Below are positions 1-8,749 of a stretch of 40,799 bases of DNA, in pieces. The notes beneath the pieces are model-generated. The model did not search any database, had not been told where the DNA came from, and was given only the letters and a program-made list of their open reading frames with translations. Positions within the stretch are counted from its first letter, which is position 1, and the number at the start of each line of letters is the position of its first letter. The DNA is from Berkelbacteria bacterium GW2011_GWA2_35_9. Its GTDB lineage: Bacteria; Patescibacteriota; UBA1384; GWA2-35-9. The stretch is taken from the NCBI GenBank assembly GCA_000991185.1, contig LBRB01000009.1, positions 1 to 40,799 of the forward strand, written 5' to 3'. The position numbers and the translations under genes were made by a program.

Positions 1-1
1 C

Positions 2-91
2 AATAATCGACCCAGAAAAGCCTTGTGTTATTTGACGCCTAATGAGATATTAGAACAAGAAATATTAAAAAGTGGTGCACTAAATTCGTGA
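2..91 (+). pseudogene. IS30-family transposase C-terminal remnant (cut by window edge)
   Basis: Frame from nt 2 reads NNRPRKALCYLTPNEILEQEILKSGALNS*, the typical IS30-family C-terminus (NNRPRK.LGY.TP.E). Confidence 0.75.
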
Positions 92-1174
92 ATTGGCTGC
101 TGACCACATCGGTAACAAATTATTATTAAGCTGTAATGTATTTAGATAATACTCAATTGGTGTTAGATAGTCTAGCGTTTGGTGTGGTCTGATAAAATTA
201 TACTCTTCTAACCAGACTGTCAAAGCTTGATTGAACTTTCTGATATCAGATGTAAAGTTACTGTCATTCAACCATTCATCTTGTAGGGTTTGATTGAATC
301 TTTCAATGATTGCGTTATCTTGAGGTGTATGATTGCGTGAAAACCAATGAGTGGCATTTAGTTGAGTAATCGCATCTTCAAATTCTGAACTGAACTCACT
401 GCCATTGTCTGTTTGGATATGTGCCAGTGGAGTATCGATTAAGTAATGTAAACGATACAGAAAGTCTTGAGCTGACCTTGATGATTTATTTTTATACATT
501 CGAGCATAACCTAGCTTACCAGTATGATCGCAAGCAGTTAGTATGTAGCGCTTGATTGATCCCCAATAAATAACAATCGTATCGATATGCAAAAGAAAGA
601 ATAATTGATTGTGCATATCGAGGTTTTGGATTCGTTTCTTATTGATCTGATTCTTAAGTTTTCTTCTGTATTTAGCTTGTTTGATGGGATTGGGATAAAG
701 ATTGTGTTTGCGGATGACTCGTTCTATCTTCCAAGTTGAAATAACTTCATTATATGTATTGAAATAGAGCTTCTTGAGTTTCTTCTTGCCATAATGAATT
801 TTATCTATGCGTAACTGTTTGATACGGCTTTCTTCAACTAAGGTAACTTCCCATTGTCTAGTTTTGTCTGGTCGTCTGGATTGTTCTTCTAATAAACGCA
901 CCTTACCGTTATCAAAACGTTTATGCCATTTATAAAATGTTTTGGGAGTAATAGAGAAATGTTGAGCTGTAGTATAAGCATTGTGATTTCCAACTGTCTC
1001 ATAAAAGATCATCCATTCAAGTCTCAAACGAGCGGAAAAAGATAGCTTAACTAGATCAGCTTGTTTACGCCAACGAACAGTCTTGTCTAATAGTTCAATT
1101 GGTTTTCTTTTGAATAATGGGTAACGAAATAATGGTTGAGTAATATTAGCTGGGCTAAGATAAATGGTTTGCAT
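80..1174 (-). CDS. IS481/IS3-like transposase with rve (DDE) integrase core
   Basis: ORF 364 aa; HTH N-terminus and DDE core (LLHIDTIVIYWG, HIQTDNGSEFSSEF, NAIIERFNQTLQDEW, YNFIRPHQTLDYLTPIEYY). Confidence 0.92.
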   Translation of the reverse strand: MQTIYLSPANITQPLFRYPLFKRKPIELLDKTVRWRKQADLVKLSFSARLRLEWMIFYETVGNHNAYTTAQHFSITPKTFYKWHKRFDNGKVRLLEEQSRRPDKTRQWEVTLVEESRIKQLRIDKIHYGKKKLKKLYFNTYNEVISTWKIERVIRKHNLYPNPIKQAKYRRKLKNQINKKRIQNLDMHNQLFFLLHIDTIVIYWGSIKRYILTACDHTGKLGYARMYKNKSSRSAQDFLYRLHYLIDTPLAHIQTDNGSEFSSEFEDAITQLNATHWFSRNHTPQDNAIIERFNQTLQDEWLNDSNFTSDIRKFNQALTVWLEEYNFIRPHQTLDYLTPIEYYLNTLQLNNNLLPMWSAANSRI

Positions 1175-1255
1175 CGATAACTCCTTTCTCTAGTTGATTA
1201 GAAAATCTAATCATACCAGATTCCTGCCAATTCGGCAGGCAGGTGTTACCGATGT
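106..1255 (-). mobile_element. Insertion sequence, 12-bp terminal inverted repeats ACATCGGTAACA / TGTTACCGATGT
   Basis: Exact 12-bp inverted repeats at 106-117 and 1244-1255 bracket the transposase; true ends could extend slightly further. Confidence 0.75.
1223..1243 (-). repeat. CCTG-type hairpin inside the IS right end
   Basis: Minus strand CCTG + CCTGCC GAATT GGCAGG, directly inside the right IR. Confidence 0.6.
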
Positions 1256-1299
1256 ATCTCAGCCTGCACATACTAAGTCGATATATTTTTTAACAAAAC

Positions 1300-1470
1300 T
1301 TATTCTTGTGGACGGTCGTGTTTTTCTACAAACTTTTTTATCACATCAATATTCTCCAAGACAAGCTTTGCTTTCTTAACGCCGAACTGAAAAGGATATT
1401 GATCCTCTTCATTGTTTTTTAAAACAATCATTGCGTTCCCTTTAAATTCTGACTCTTCTACAATTGACAT
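1300..1470 (-). CDS. Small conserved-looking protein, 56 aa (below ORF track cutoff)
   Basis: Translation MSIVEESEFKGNAMIVLKNNEEDQYPFQFGVKKAKLVLENIDVIKKFVEKHDRPQE*; aggagac upstream. Confidence 0.6.
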   Translation of the reverse strand: MSIVEESEFKGNAMIVLKNNEEDQYPFQFGVKKAKLVLENIDVIKKFVEKHDRPQE

Positions 1471-1525
1471 ATAGTCTCCTTTCTTAATATTTATTATTAC
1501 CTTATATTATTATATTAATATATTA

Positions 1526-1807
1526 TTATGAAATATCAATCGTGGAATGCCCGTTTAATGATTTATGGGGGAAATAGTTCCAAACATCCGTGAAAACTTC
1601 AATAAAATCATTCGCTTCGTCGATATCAGGTATATTTGCCAAGTGTTTTAACCATTTAGCTTGATATTCACGACTGGATTTCATTGCGTCAGGTTCATTT
1701 TCCGCGGTGACCCACCCAATTACCATATTTACATTAAGTTCTTTTTCAAGATGATATTTTATAATTAATTTTTCTAAATTTTTGATAATACTATTTTGAT
1801 CTTTCAT
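1526..1807 (-). CDS. Hypothetical protein, 93 aa
   Basis: ORF with upstream purine-rich RBS. Confidence 0.5.
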   Translation of the reverse strand: MKDQNSIIKNLEKLIIKYHLEKELNVNMVIGWVTAENEPDAMKSSREYQAKWLKHLANIPDIDEANDFIEVFTDVWNYFPHKSLNGHSTIDIS

Positions 1808-1854
1808 TTATTATCCTTTCTCTATTAATTTCTAAACTTTTCTTTTAGCTTTTC

Positions 1855-1889
1855 CCTGCCCCGTAGTGAACTCTGTTCTACTACCGGGG
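1855..1889. repeat. CCTG + imperfect REP-like hairpin
   Basis: CCTG CCCCG-TAGT-GAAC tct GTTC-T-ACTA-C-CGGGG; 13 bp with two 1-nt bulges. Confidence 0.6.
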
Positions 1890-1960
1890 TAATAATTCTT
1901 TTGATTTTTGGCGAGCGGAGTGGGATTTGCAGACTAAATCAGCGATTATTTGTTAAGTGA

Positions 1961-2125
1961 CTACAATTCCTCCACTCCGATATATTCTAAGTTTTCCTTA
2001 TATTCTGGAAAAGAATTGCCTTGTTCGTCGACAACATCAAGTAATTGAGTTTTTGGGTTTGCCCACGATTCTACATCAACAGTCCCAATTTCTCCATCTT
2101 TATTTATTATTTTAATAATTGTCAT
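1961..2125 (-). CDS. Hypothetical protein, 54 aa
   Basis: Internal start of the 95-aa ORF: MTIIKIINKDGEIGTVDVESWANPKTQLLDVVDEQGNSFPEYKENLEYIGVEEL. Confidence 0.45.
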   Translation of the reverse strand: MTIIKIINKDGEIGTVDVESWANPKTQLLDVVDEQGNSFPEYKENLEYIGVEEL

Positions 2126-2351
2126 ATAACCTCCAATAATCACTATCATGGATAGCTGATGTGTTAGATGAAGTATACATCGAAATTTCAGTATGGTTGA
2201 ATTGAGGATAATAAACTTGATTAACCCTCCGAATATATGATTCACCATTAGGATTAAACCTATTACAATACTGCTTGTGTGTAGTGCAATAATTTCCTAC
2301 AAATACACATAATGCCAAAGAACCCGCAACAACATTTACTTTATAATCCAT
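2112..2351 (-). CDS. Hypothetical protein, 79 aa
   Basis: ORF immediately downstream of hsdS; N-terminal hydrophobic stretch. Confidence 0.4.
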   Translation of the reverse strand: MDYKVNVVAGSLALCVFVGNYCTTHKQYCNRFNPNGESYIRRVNQVYYPQFNHTEISMYTSSNTSAIHDSDYWRLYDNY

Positions 2352-3570
2352 TTATTCTCCTTTATCGATTAAATCCTCAACTTTTTGTTTAGCTTCTTCT
2401 AACAATTCTTTTGATTCTTTTTGGAGTTTGTGGTGTTCTAAATATAATTTTGCAATTTTTTCTTGAATTTCCGTAGGAACAATAGGTATAATTAATTTTT
2501 CAATATCTGATGGATATAATTCTGCTTGTGCTGCGCCAGTTACCAATCTTTCTATCTGCATCTTCCCGACTAAGCTATTTATCACAAATCCAATATATAT
2601 CGGGTTATATTCTTTAATTCTTAAAATGTTAACATGGTTGCTTGCAACTGCGTTAATTTCACTTTCAATCCATGTTTGAGTTCTACCCACATATGCTCCC
2701 GTAGTATAGGTTACGATATCACCGAATTTAATATGATAATCGGTTTGTTTATTGTAAATTCTTTCAGTAATGCTAGGCAAACATTCATAGTCAATATCTT
2801 TGTCTAAAATATATTGACTAGTTAATACTTTATAGTTTGAATGCTCCATGTATTCTGGTTGAAGCCCTCTGAAATTATAAGAAGAGATTTCCTTAATTGA
2901 TTTAGTTTTAATTTTACCTAACAATGAAAATAACTTATTATATTTCGGTTGATAAAATTCCCCATCCAAACGACTCTCAAGTTGAGAGAATGGAATAGAA
3001 AATGTTTTATTGGGACCAAAATTATTATCAATCTGCAAATAATTGTTTAGTAATTTTTGTGCTTCTAGATATTTTTGCTTAGATTTGTTTTTGTACTGCA
3101 CCAATAATATTTCTTTTAAGTTGAGTCTTCCCATATTTTGACCTTAAGAAAGTCCATAAATAGTATGGATCTAAACGTTCAATTATATTTTCAAGTTTCA
3201 AAAAATCAGAAGAAATAAGGCATTTTTCCAAATCAGGATTTACCAAAATAGGCTGTCCAACAGTTCCCGATCTTGTAATCAATATTTCACCAGGCAATGC
3301 TGTATTATTTTTAACTTCGGAATTTACAGTAACATTCACAGTATTCTCAGTATTTAAGAATCCGTTGCTAATATTTGAGATTCTGAAAAAATCTAAACCA
3401 TTTTTACTATATGTTCTTTTAAATTCCTTGAGGTGTTTGATATTTGAAACTACATCAATCAATCTATCGGACGACTGTAATTTTTGCTCTACATTGATTT
3501 GATCGTCACTATAATATTCCGCATCAAAGCGGTCTTCGAGTTGTGAATATTTTATTATTGATTTAATCAT
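2352..3570 (-). pseudogene. hsdS: Type I-like restriction specificity subunit (HsdS), two TRDs, disrupted by a frameshift with apparent internal loss
   Basis: N-half (MIKSIIKYSQLEDRFDAEYY...IIGAVQKQI*) and C-half (KNKSKQKYLEAQKLL...FSQLESRLDGEFYQPKYN...TGAAQAELYPSDIEKLIIPIVP) lie in different frames. Confidence 0.8.
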
Positions 3571-3571
3571 A

Positions 3572-4180
3572 TTAAAATTTAAGTTGAGTAAGAAAATCAT
3601 ATCGAATTTGCCAACGTATCATTCTTTCCGGTTGTTTATTGTCTGACAAATCGCGTTCATATTCAAAAACAGCCCTGCGTAGCATATCTCTTAGGGCTAG
3701 AATATTTAGTACCACGGGAATATTTTTATAATTAGTGTAAATAACAATAGGGGTGTTTTCTTTGGTTATTCCCGTTCCAAATTTCGGTTGTCCTTCATGG
3801 ATGATTCCACAACGAAAGTGTTCATAGAGTACATCTGATAATCTTATATTTTTTCCAAAAGGAAGTTTGGTTTCAAAAAATTCATGTAAGTAATTTTTTG
3901 TAAAGTTTAAAAATTGCTTTTTAGATCCACTCTTTTCGAATGATTTATTGTTAATATCATAGATTTTCTTTGAACGACTCCCGCCACCAGCGGGAACATA
4001 ATATATATTATTATATTCAATTAGACCACCATAGAAACCACCTAAAGAATCAATCAAAGATAACATCGTTTTTGTAGCGGCATAGTTTGCATTGTTTGCT
4101 AGACAAATATCAATATCATCAAGATGCCATCTTTTAAATTTATTCCAGAATTCAATTTTAGTATTATCCAATTTTTCCAT
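3572..4180 (-). CDS. Putative HEPN-like protein embedded between the methylase and specificity genes
   Basis: Start MEKLDNTKIEFWNKF; contains RCGIIHEG (RX4H); overlaps the methylase stop and abuts the hsdS start. Confidence 0.45.
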   Translation of the reverse strand: MEKLDNTKIEFWNKFKRWHLDDIDICLANNANYAATKTMLSLIDSLGGFYGGLIEYNNIYYVPAGGGSRSKKIYDINNKSFEKSGSKKQFLNFTKNYLHEFFETKLPFGKNIRLSDVLYEHFRCGIIHEGQPKFGTGITKENTPIVIYTNYKNIPVVLNILALRDMLRRAVFEYERDLSDNKQPERMIRWQIRYDFLTQLKF

Positions 4181-6029
4181 GATTAAATTCCTTCCATTCT
4201 TTAACAACTTCGCTAACATCTTCATCTAATATCTGTTCGCCATCTTCATCCAAAAATGCTTCCCCATCTTCGTTTCTTTTGAATAAAGGAGTCCCTTTTT
4301 TATCGCCATCGTAACCAATTTTTTCTATTATTCCAAAAAATATTGGGTAATCTTTTTTCTTTTCTTTTTCAAGATCTTCTGGCTTTAATTTATGCAAAAA
4401 TACAACAGATGCTTTGACACCAGTTCCGTGTGGTATAAATGTTTCTTTAGGTAAACTTATAACAGCAAGAATTTTTGCTTTATCTTTAATATATTGGCGT
4501 AAATAAGAAAGTGTTGAATTAGTGATATCGCCGTCAGGCAAAACAATACCCATTCTCCCGCCGTATTTAAGAAGTTGTAAGCATCGTTCAATAAATAAAA
4601 TATCCGGAACTTGGTCGGCAATTATGTTCGTTTTTTCAAAAGTTCCAGTTTCGTTAGCTTTCCACTTGTAGGCAAGTTCGTATTGTTCAAGAATTGCTTT
4701 ACTGGTTACTTTACCTTTACTCCCAAATGGTGGATTGGTTAGCACAATATCAAAACTTCCTTGTTGGATTGCGGTTGCGTTTGATTCAATTGCTTCTTTT
4801 TGAATAGTTGGGAAAGATGCTAGTGCATCGGCAGAAAATACCCCTGTATGACCGTCGTCCTCTAGTATCATTCTCATTTTAGTAACTTTTGCCAATCTTT
4901 TTGCAATATCTATGCCTCTAATTTTATCCCGAGCATAATCTAATTTACGGCGATCTTTATCTATACTACTATCTTTACTCTCGTCTATTTGTTGCCAAAC
5001 AAATTTCATTGTCTCAACCAGAAATCCACCTGTTCCGCAAGCTGGGTCAATAATCATTTCATCTTCTTTTGGGTCAATAATATTAACGGCAAGTTTTATA
5101 ATTGGATCTGGGGTAAAAAATTGTCCTCTTTCACCACGCTGGTGAGCGTAAACAAATTTTTGAAAAGCGGCGGCTTTTATATCGCGCTCGGTATTACGAA
5201 AGCTTAGATTTTCAAATTGTGCTGCAATATACGCCAAAGTTGCAGTTTTTATTTTTATTTTTTCCGATTCATCAAATAAATCCTTATACCTTCTTTTTAC
5301 ACGGTCAAAAAGGTCCTCAATTCTTGCTCGAAAGTCATTACTTGTATTGTTGTTGATAGCTTCTTCTTCAACATCACTGATTCCAAATGATACAGAAGGG
5401 CTGGCGGTATCCTTTTCATCGGCGATTTTAGCAAACATTAGTTTGATAATTTCATCAAATATCTCTTCGGAAGAAAGCCCGCCATCGGCGTATATTTTAT
5501 GATGGATAGGTTCGAGTAGTTTATTTAAGTCAACAATTGGTTTGAGATCGGCTTTTCGTGGGAGACCTTCTTGTTCCATTGCTGTTGGGATATTTAGTAT
5601 TTCTCGCCAGTGCGGATCTTTGTCTAATATTTTGAAATATTTTGCTTCATCTCCATTAAACCAAACTCCATATTTTGCCGATTTGCAGGGAGATAAGTAA
5701 GATTTAAGTTGTTGCTCGCCGTCTTTGCTATCTTTCTTTTTACATTCAATAATAATATAAATATTTTCTTGGATATGTTCTTTACTAGAATGAAAAACAA
5801 CAATATCGGCTGGACCAATTGTATGTGATCCATGCTGAATACGGAATTCTGGCTCAATGTCAGTTTTATTATATCCGTATTCCTCAATTAATCGTTTCTC
5901 AAATGGAACTTTTGCTTCTCTGTTTTCTGGTTTATTGGGTATGGGTTTACTAGTAATGAAATCGAATAATTCACTTGCAGAGCTGGTGTCTTGAATTAAA
6001 TCTTTAGCTTTTACAATTTGATCACTCAT
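4164..6029 (-). CDS. Type I-like N6-adenine methylase fused to an N-terminal HSDR_N-like PD-(D/E)XK nuclease domain
   Basis: Methylase motifs DPACGTGGFL and NPPFGS; N-terminus PADIVVF...IIIECKKK. Confidence 0.88.
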   Translation of the reverse strand: MSDQIVKAKDLIQDTSSASELFDFITSKPIPNKPENREAKVPFEKRLIEEYGYNKTDIEPEFRIQHGSHTIGPADIVVFHSSKEHIQENIYIIIECKKKDSKDGEQQLKSYLSPCKSAKYGVWFNGDEAKYFKILDKDPHWREILNIPTAMEQEGLPRKADLKPIVDLNKLLEPIHHKIYADGGLSSEEIFDEIIKLMFAKIADEKDTASPSVSFGISDVEEEAINNNTSNDFRARIEDLFDRVKRRYKDLFDESEKIKIKTATLAYIAAQFENLSFRNTERDIKAAAFQKFVYAHQRGERGQFFTPDPIIKLAVNIIDPKEDEMIIDPACGTGGFLVETMKFVWQQIDESKDSSIDKDRRKLDYARDKIRGIDIAKRLAKVTKMRMILEDDGHTGVFSADALASFPTIQKEAIESNATAIQQGSFDIVLTNPPFGSKGKVTSKAILEQYELAYKWKANETGTFEKTNIIADQVPDILFIERCLQLLKYGGRMGIVLPDGDITNSTLSYLRQYIKDKAKILAVISLPKETFIPHGTGVKASVVFLHKLKPEDLEKEKKKDYPIFFGIIEKIGYDGDKKGTPLFKRNEDGEAFLDEDGEQILDEDVSEVVKEWKEFNHGKIG

Positions 6030-6039
6030 AAAATCTCCT

Positions 6040-6702
6040 TTATATAAACGACTTAGTTTTTGGATTAATAGGCAAAATGTTTTTGTTGATATATTTACCT
6101 ATGATGCGTGCCTGCATTTTAGTGTCGGTTTTAAATAGAATTATATCGTATTTTTTGTTTTCTGGTTTTAAGAATTTACGAGGGGAATGATTCTGCAACA
6201 TAAACCGTTTGACGGTAGTCCCACCATACATTTGTGCAACCACAATGTCTTTATTGGTAAATTCAGCAGATCTTTGCGCTACCAAAATGTCCCCGTTGTC
6301 GATTCCGGCTTCAATCATAGAATCGCCACTTATTTCTACTAAAAACATATCTTGCTTGATTTTAACTTCATCAGACAAAGTTTGCCAGTTATCGGTTATG
6401 GGGAAAGTTGCGGTCATAGCTCCAGCAAAAGAAGTGCCAAGATTAGGAATGATTGGTTGGATATTTAATATTCCAAATCCATCGTCAGTGATTTTTATTC
6501 CTCTTGCCGTGCCCTCTTCTCTTTTTATTAGCTTTTTCTTTTCCAGTGCCTTGAGGTGGTCGATGATAGCTTGATTGGAGGAGATATCCAATTTAGTTTT
6601 GAGATCATCAAAGGTGGGCGGGTAGCCCTCGTTTTTGAGTGAGTTGTATATGGCTCGGAGTATCTGTTTTTGGCGTTTAGTTATTGTAATTTCTTCTTGC
6701 AT
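6040..6702 (-). CDS. lexA: LexA repressor (S24 autoprotease)
   Basis: wHTH ITKRQKQILRAIYNSLKNEGYPPT; Ala-Gly cleavage site FAGAM; GDSMIEAG Ser; TTVKRF Lys. Confidence 0.93.
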   Translation of the reverse strand: MQEEITITKRQKQILRAIYNSLKNEGYPPTFDDLKTKLDISSNQAIIDHLKALEKKKLIKREEGTARGIKITDDGFGILNIQPIIPNLGTSFAGAMTATFPITDNWQTLSDEVKIKQDMFLVEISGDSMIEAGIDNGDILVAQRSAEFTNKDIVVAQMYGGTTVKRFMLQNHSPRKFLKPENKKYDIILFKTDTKMQARIIGKYINKNILPINPKTKSFI

Positions 6703-6737
6703 ACTCTAACTATACTGACCAAATAGTCCGTTGTCAA
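6703..6737 (-). promoter_or_regulatory. Consensus sigma70-like promoter of lexA, candidate operator, predicted leaderless
   Basis: Minus strand TTGACA (6737-6732), 17 nt, TATAGT (6714-6709), 6 nt to ATG; inverted repeat ACTAT-N9-ATAGT overlaps the -10. Confidence 0.7.
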
Positions 6738-6760
6738 GATGTGGATAGGCAACCATTTTC

Positions 6761-6795
6761 ACACCTCGCAGGAGACTACGCCACCTCCGAGGTGT
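6761..6795. repeat. Hairpin between DUF167 gene and lexA promoter
   Basis: ACACCTC-gca-GGAG actacgccac CTCC-GAGGTGT. Confidence 0.6.
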
Positions 6796-6815
6796 TCGGC
6801 TAAAAGCTTATCAAG

Positions 6816-7037
6816 TTATGAATAAATCTCAAACTTCTTAATTCGGCTTGAGAAACCGGATTTAAGAATAATTTGCGATTTGGCAATATTAAAATGCTCT
6901 GCCAATAGTTCAATTATCTTTTGATTAGCTAAGCCCTTTACTGGCGGAGCGGTGACAGAAATTTTATATTGAGTGGTGCTAATCTCTTCAATAATATTTT
7001 CTTTAGCGTTTGGTTTGGCGAATATAGTGATTATCAT
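6816..7037 (-). CDS. DUF167/YggU family protein
   Basis: IFAKPNAKENIIEE...VTAPPVKGLANQKIIELLAEHFNIAKSQIILKSG. Confidence 0.85.
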   Translation of the reverse strand: MIITIFAKPNAKENIIEEISTTQYKISVTAPPVKGLANQKIIELLAEHFNIAKSQIILKSGFSSRIKKFEIYS

Positions 7038-7049
7038 TATAATAAAATA

Positions 7050-7880
7050 TTATACACTAATATCACGCTTGTTGAACCACCAAGCTCCAATAATTGTGAA
7101 AATAATTGTAATAATTACAAATACCCAAATTGATTGCCATTCTATTTTATTTTCCAACAAGGCTTTTTGATAATCGTAGTAATAGAAAAATGATCCATAT
7201 TTTAAATCGGCTAGATTTTCTTTAAGCGATGGCATTACGTTTAATACATACATTGTGATTAATAAACCAGTAGTGATAAAATAGGTTTTGCCTTTTTCGT
7301 TGAATAAAGTTGAAAAAAACATTGACATACTCAATACTGCTAAGCCTAAGAAAAACGAAAGTAGTGATATTGTTAAAAAATTAGAAGTTTTGTAGGTAAC
7401 ATTATGTATTTCTGCCAAAGGAATAATCCCCAAAATAGAAATAACTAACAAAATCAACAATGCAATAATTCCAGCAAAATACTTAGCGAAAAAAATTTTT
7501 ATTCTTGACAATGGTTTTGAAAGTAAAAACCCAAGCGTGTTTTTATCAATTTCCCCGGCAATAGCACTACCACCCCACCCAATAAACATTGAAAACAACA
7601 AAATAGGAAAAACAATACTAAAATGTTCAATTGATATGAATTTTTCTACACTATCAAAAATTAAAGAGTTTTTGTCCATACCAAATACTTTCATAAATTC
7701 TTCTGGGTAAGCGCTAAAAAGTTCTGAGAATTGATCCGATTTACTCTGGATTGATGGGAACATCGCAACATACATTTCAGCAAAAGCTAAACCACCGATT
7801 GAATATGTAAAAATTGATGCTATGCGATCTCTAAGTGTGCGAATAATTAAAGTAGTCATATTTTTATTTATAAAATTCAA
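7050..7880 (-). CDS. ABC-2 type transporter permease
   Basis: Six hydrophobic segments; coupled to ABC ATPase gene. Confidence 0.8.
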   Translation of the reverse strand: MNFINKNMTTLIIRTLRDRIASIFTYSIGGLAFAEMYVAMFPSIQSKSDQFSELFSAYPEEFMKVFGMDKNSLIFDSVEKFISIEHFSIVFPILLFSMFIGWGGSAIAGEIDKNTLGFLLSKPLSRIKIFFAKYFAGIIALLILLVISILGIIPLAEIHNVTYKTSNFLTISLLSFFLGLAVLSMSMFFSTLFNEKGKTYFITTGLLITMYVLNVMPSLKENLADLKYGSFFYYYDYQKALLENKIEWQSIWVFVIITIIFTIIGAWWFNKRDISV

Positions 7881-8736
7881 GAAAAATATCTTCTAAACTT
7901 GCCGGTTCAATCTGTATATTTAAGACTTTTAATTTACTAATTTTACTCAGCAAATTATTGATATCGCCCTTAATTTGCAGATGAACAGTTTTATTATTCG
8001 AGGATATTAATTGAATATTTTTTTCTTCTAATTGAGCAGGATTAATTTTATCCTTAAAATGAATAATTGCACTATAAATATGTTTACTTCGTAAGCGAGC
8101 GATGCTTTCAATTGCAACCATTTTTCCATTTTTAATAATACCAACACGATCACAAACATTTTCTATTTCGGGTAAATTATGAGAGGACATAAAAATGGTG
8201 ATTCCCTTTGCTTGAAATTCTTTGATAATTTTGTAAAAAGTATTTTGCAAAAGTGGATCTAAACCGTTAGTCGGTTCATCTAAAATTAATAATTTTGGTT
8301 GGTGCATTAAGGTTAAAATTAATGCTAACTTCTTCTTATTACCAGTTGAAAGATGTTTAACCCGAAGTTTTGGATTATAATCAAGTTTATTAATTAAATC
8401 ATTAGTCAATTCAGACTTGCCATTCAATTTTTCAGAAAACTTGATATGATCATTGCCAGTCCAATTTTCATAGAGTTGATTATCGCTCGGCAAATATCCA
8501 ATCATTTTCTTTAGCCCTACTGAAAATTGTTGAGAATCTTGGTCAAATATACTTATTTTTCCACTGCTCGGGCGAATAAAATCCATCATCAATCTGATTG
8601 TAGTAGTTTTACCGGCACCGTTAGGACCCAAAAAACCAAAAATTTCAGCATTTTTAACTTTAAATGAGATCGAATTCAATGCAACAACTTTCCCAAATGA
8701 TTTTTCTAGATTTTCAATTTGGATTGCATTTGGCAT
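7864..8736 (-). CDS. ABC transporter ATP-binding protein
   Basis: Walker A GPNGAGKTT, LSTGNKKK signature, LLILDEPTNGLDP. Confidence 0.92.
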   Translation of the reverse strand: MPNAIQIENLEKSFGKVVALNSISFKVKNAEIFGFLGPNGAGKTTTIRLMMDFIRPSSGKISIFDQDSQQFSVGLKKMIGYLPSDNQLYENWTGNDHIKFSEKLNGKSELTNDLINKLDYNPKLRVKHLSTGNKKKLALILTLMHQPKLLILDEPTNGLDPLLQNTFYKIIKEFQAKGITIFMSSHNLPEIENVCDRVGIIKNGKMVAIESIARLRSKHIYSAIIHFKDKINPAQLEEKNIQLISSNNKTVHLQIKGDINNLLSKISKLKVLNIQIEPASLEDIFLEFYK

Positions 8737-8749
8737 AAATAAGTATTAA

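Noticed and set aside
1194-1379. 61-aa plus ORF
   Set aside because: Crosses the IS end and is antisense to the better supported 56-aa ORF
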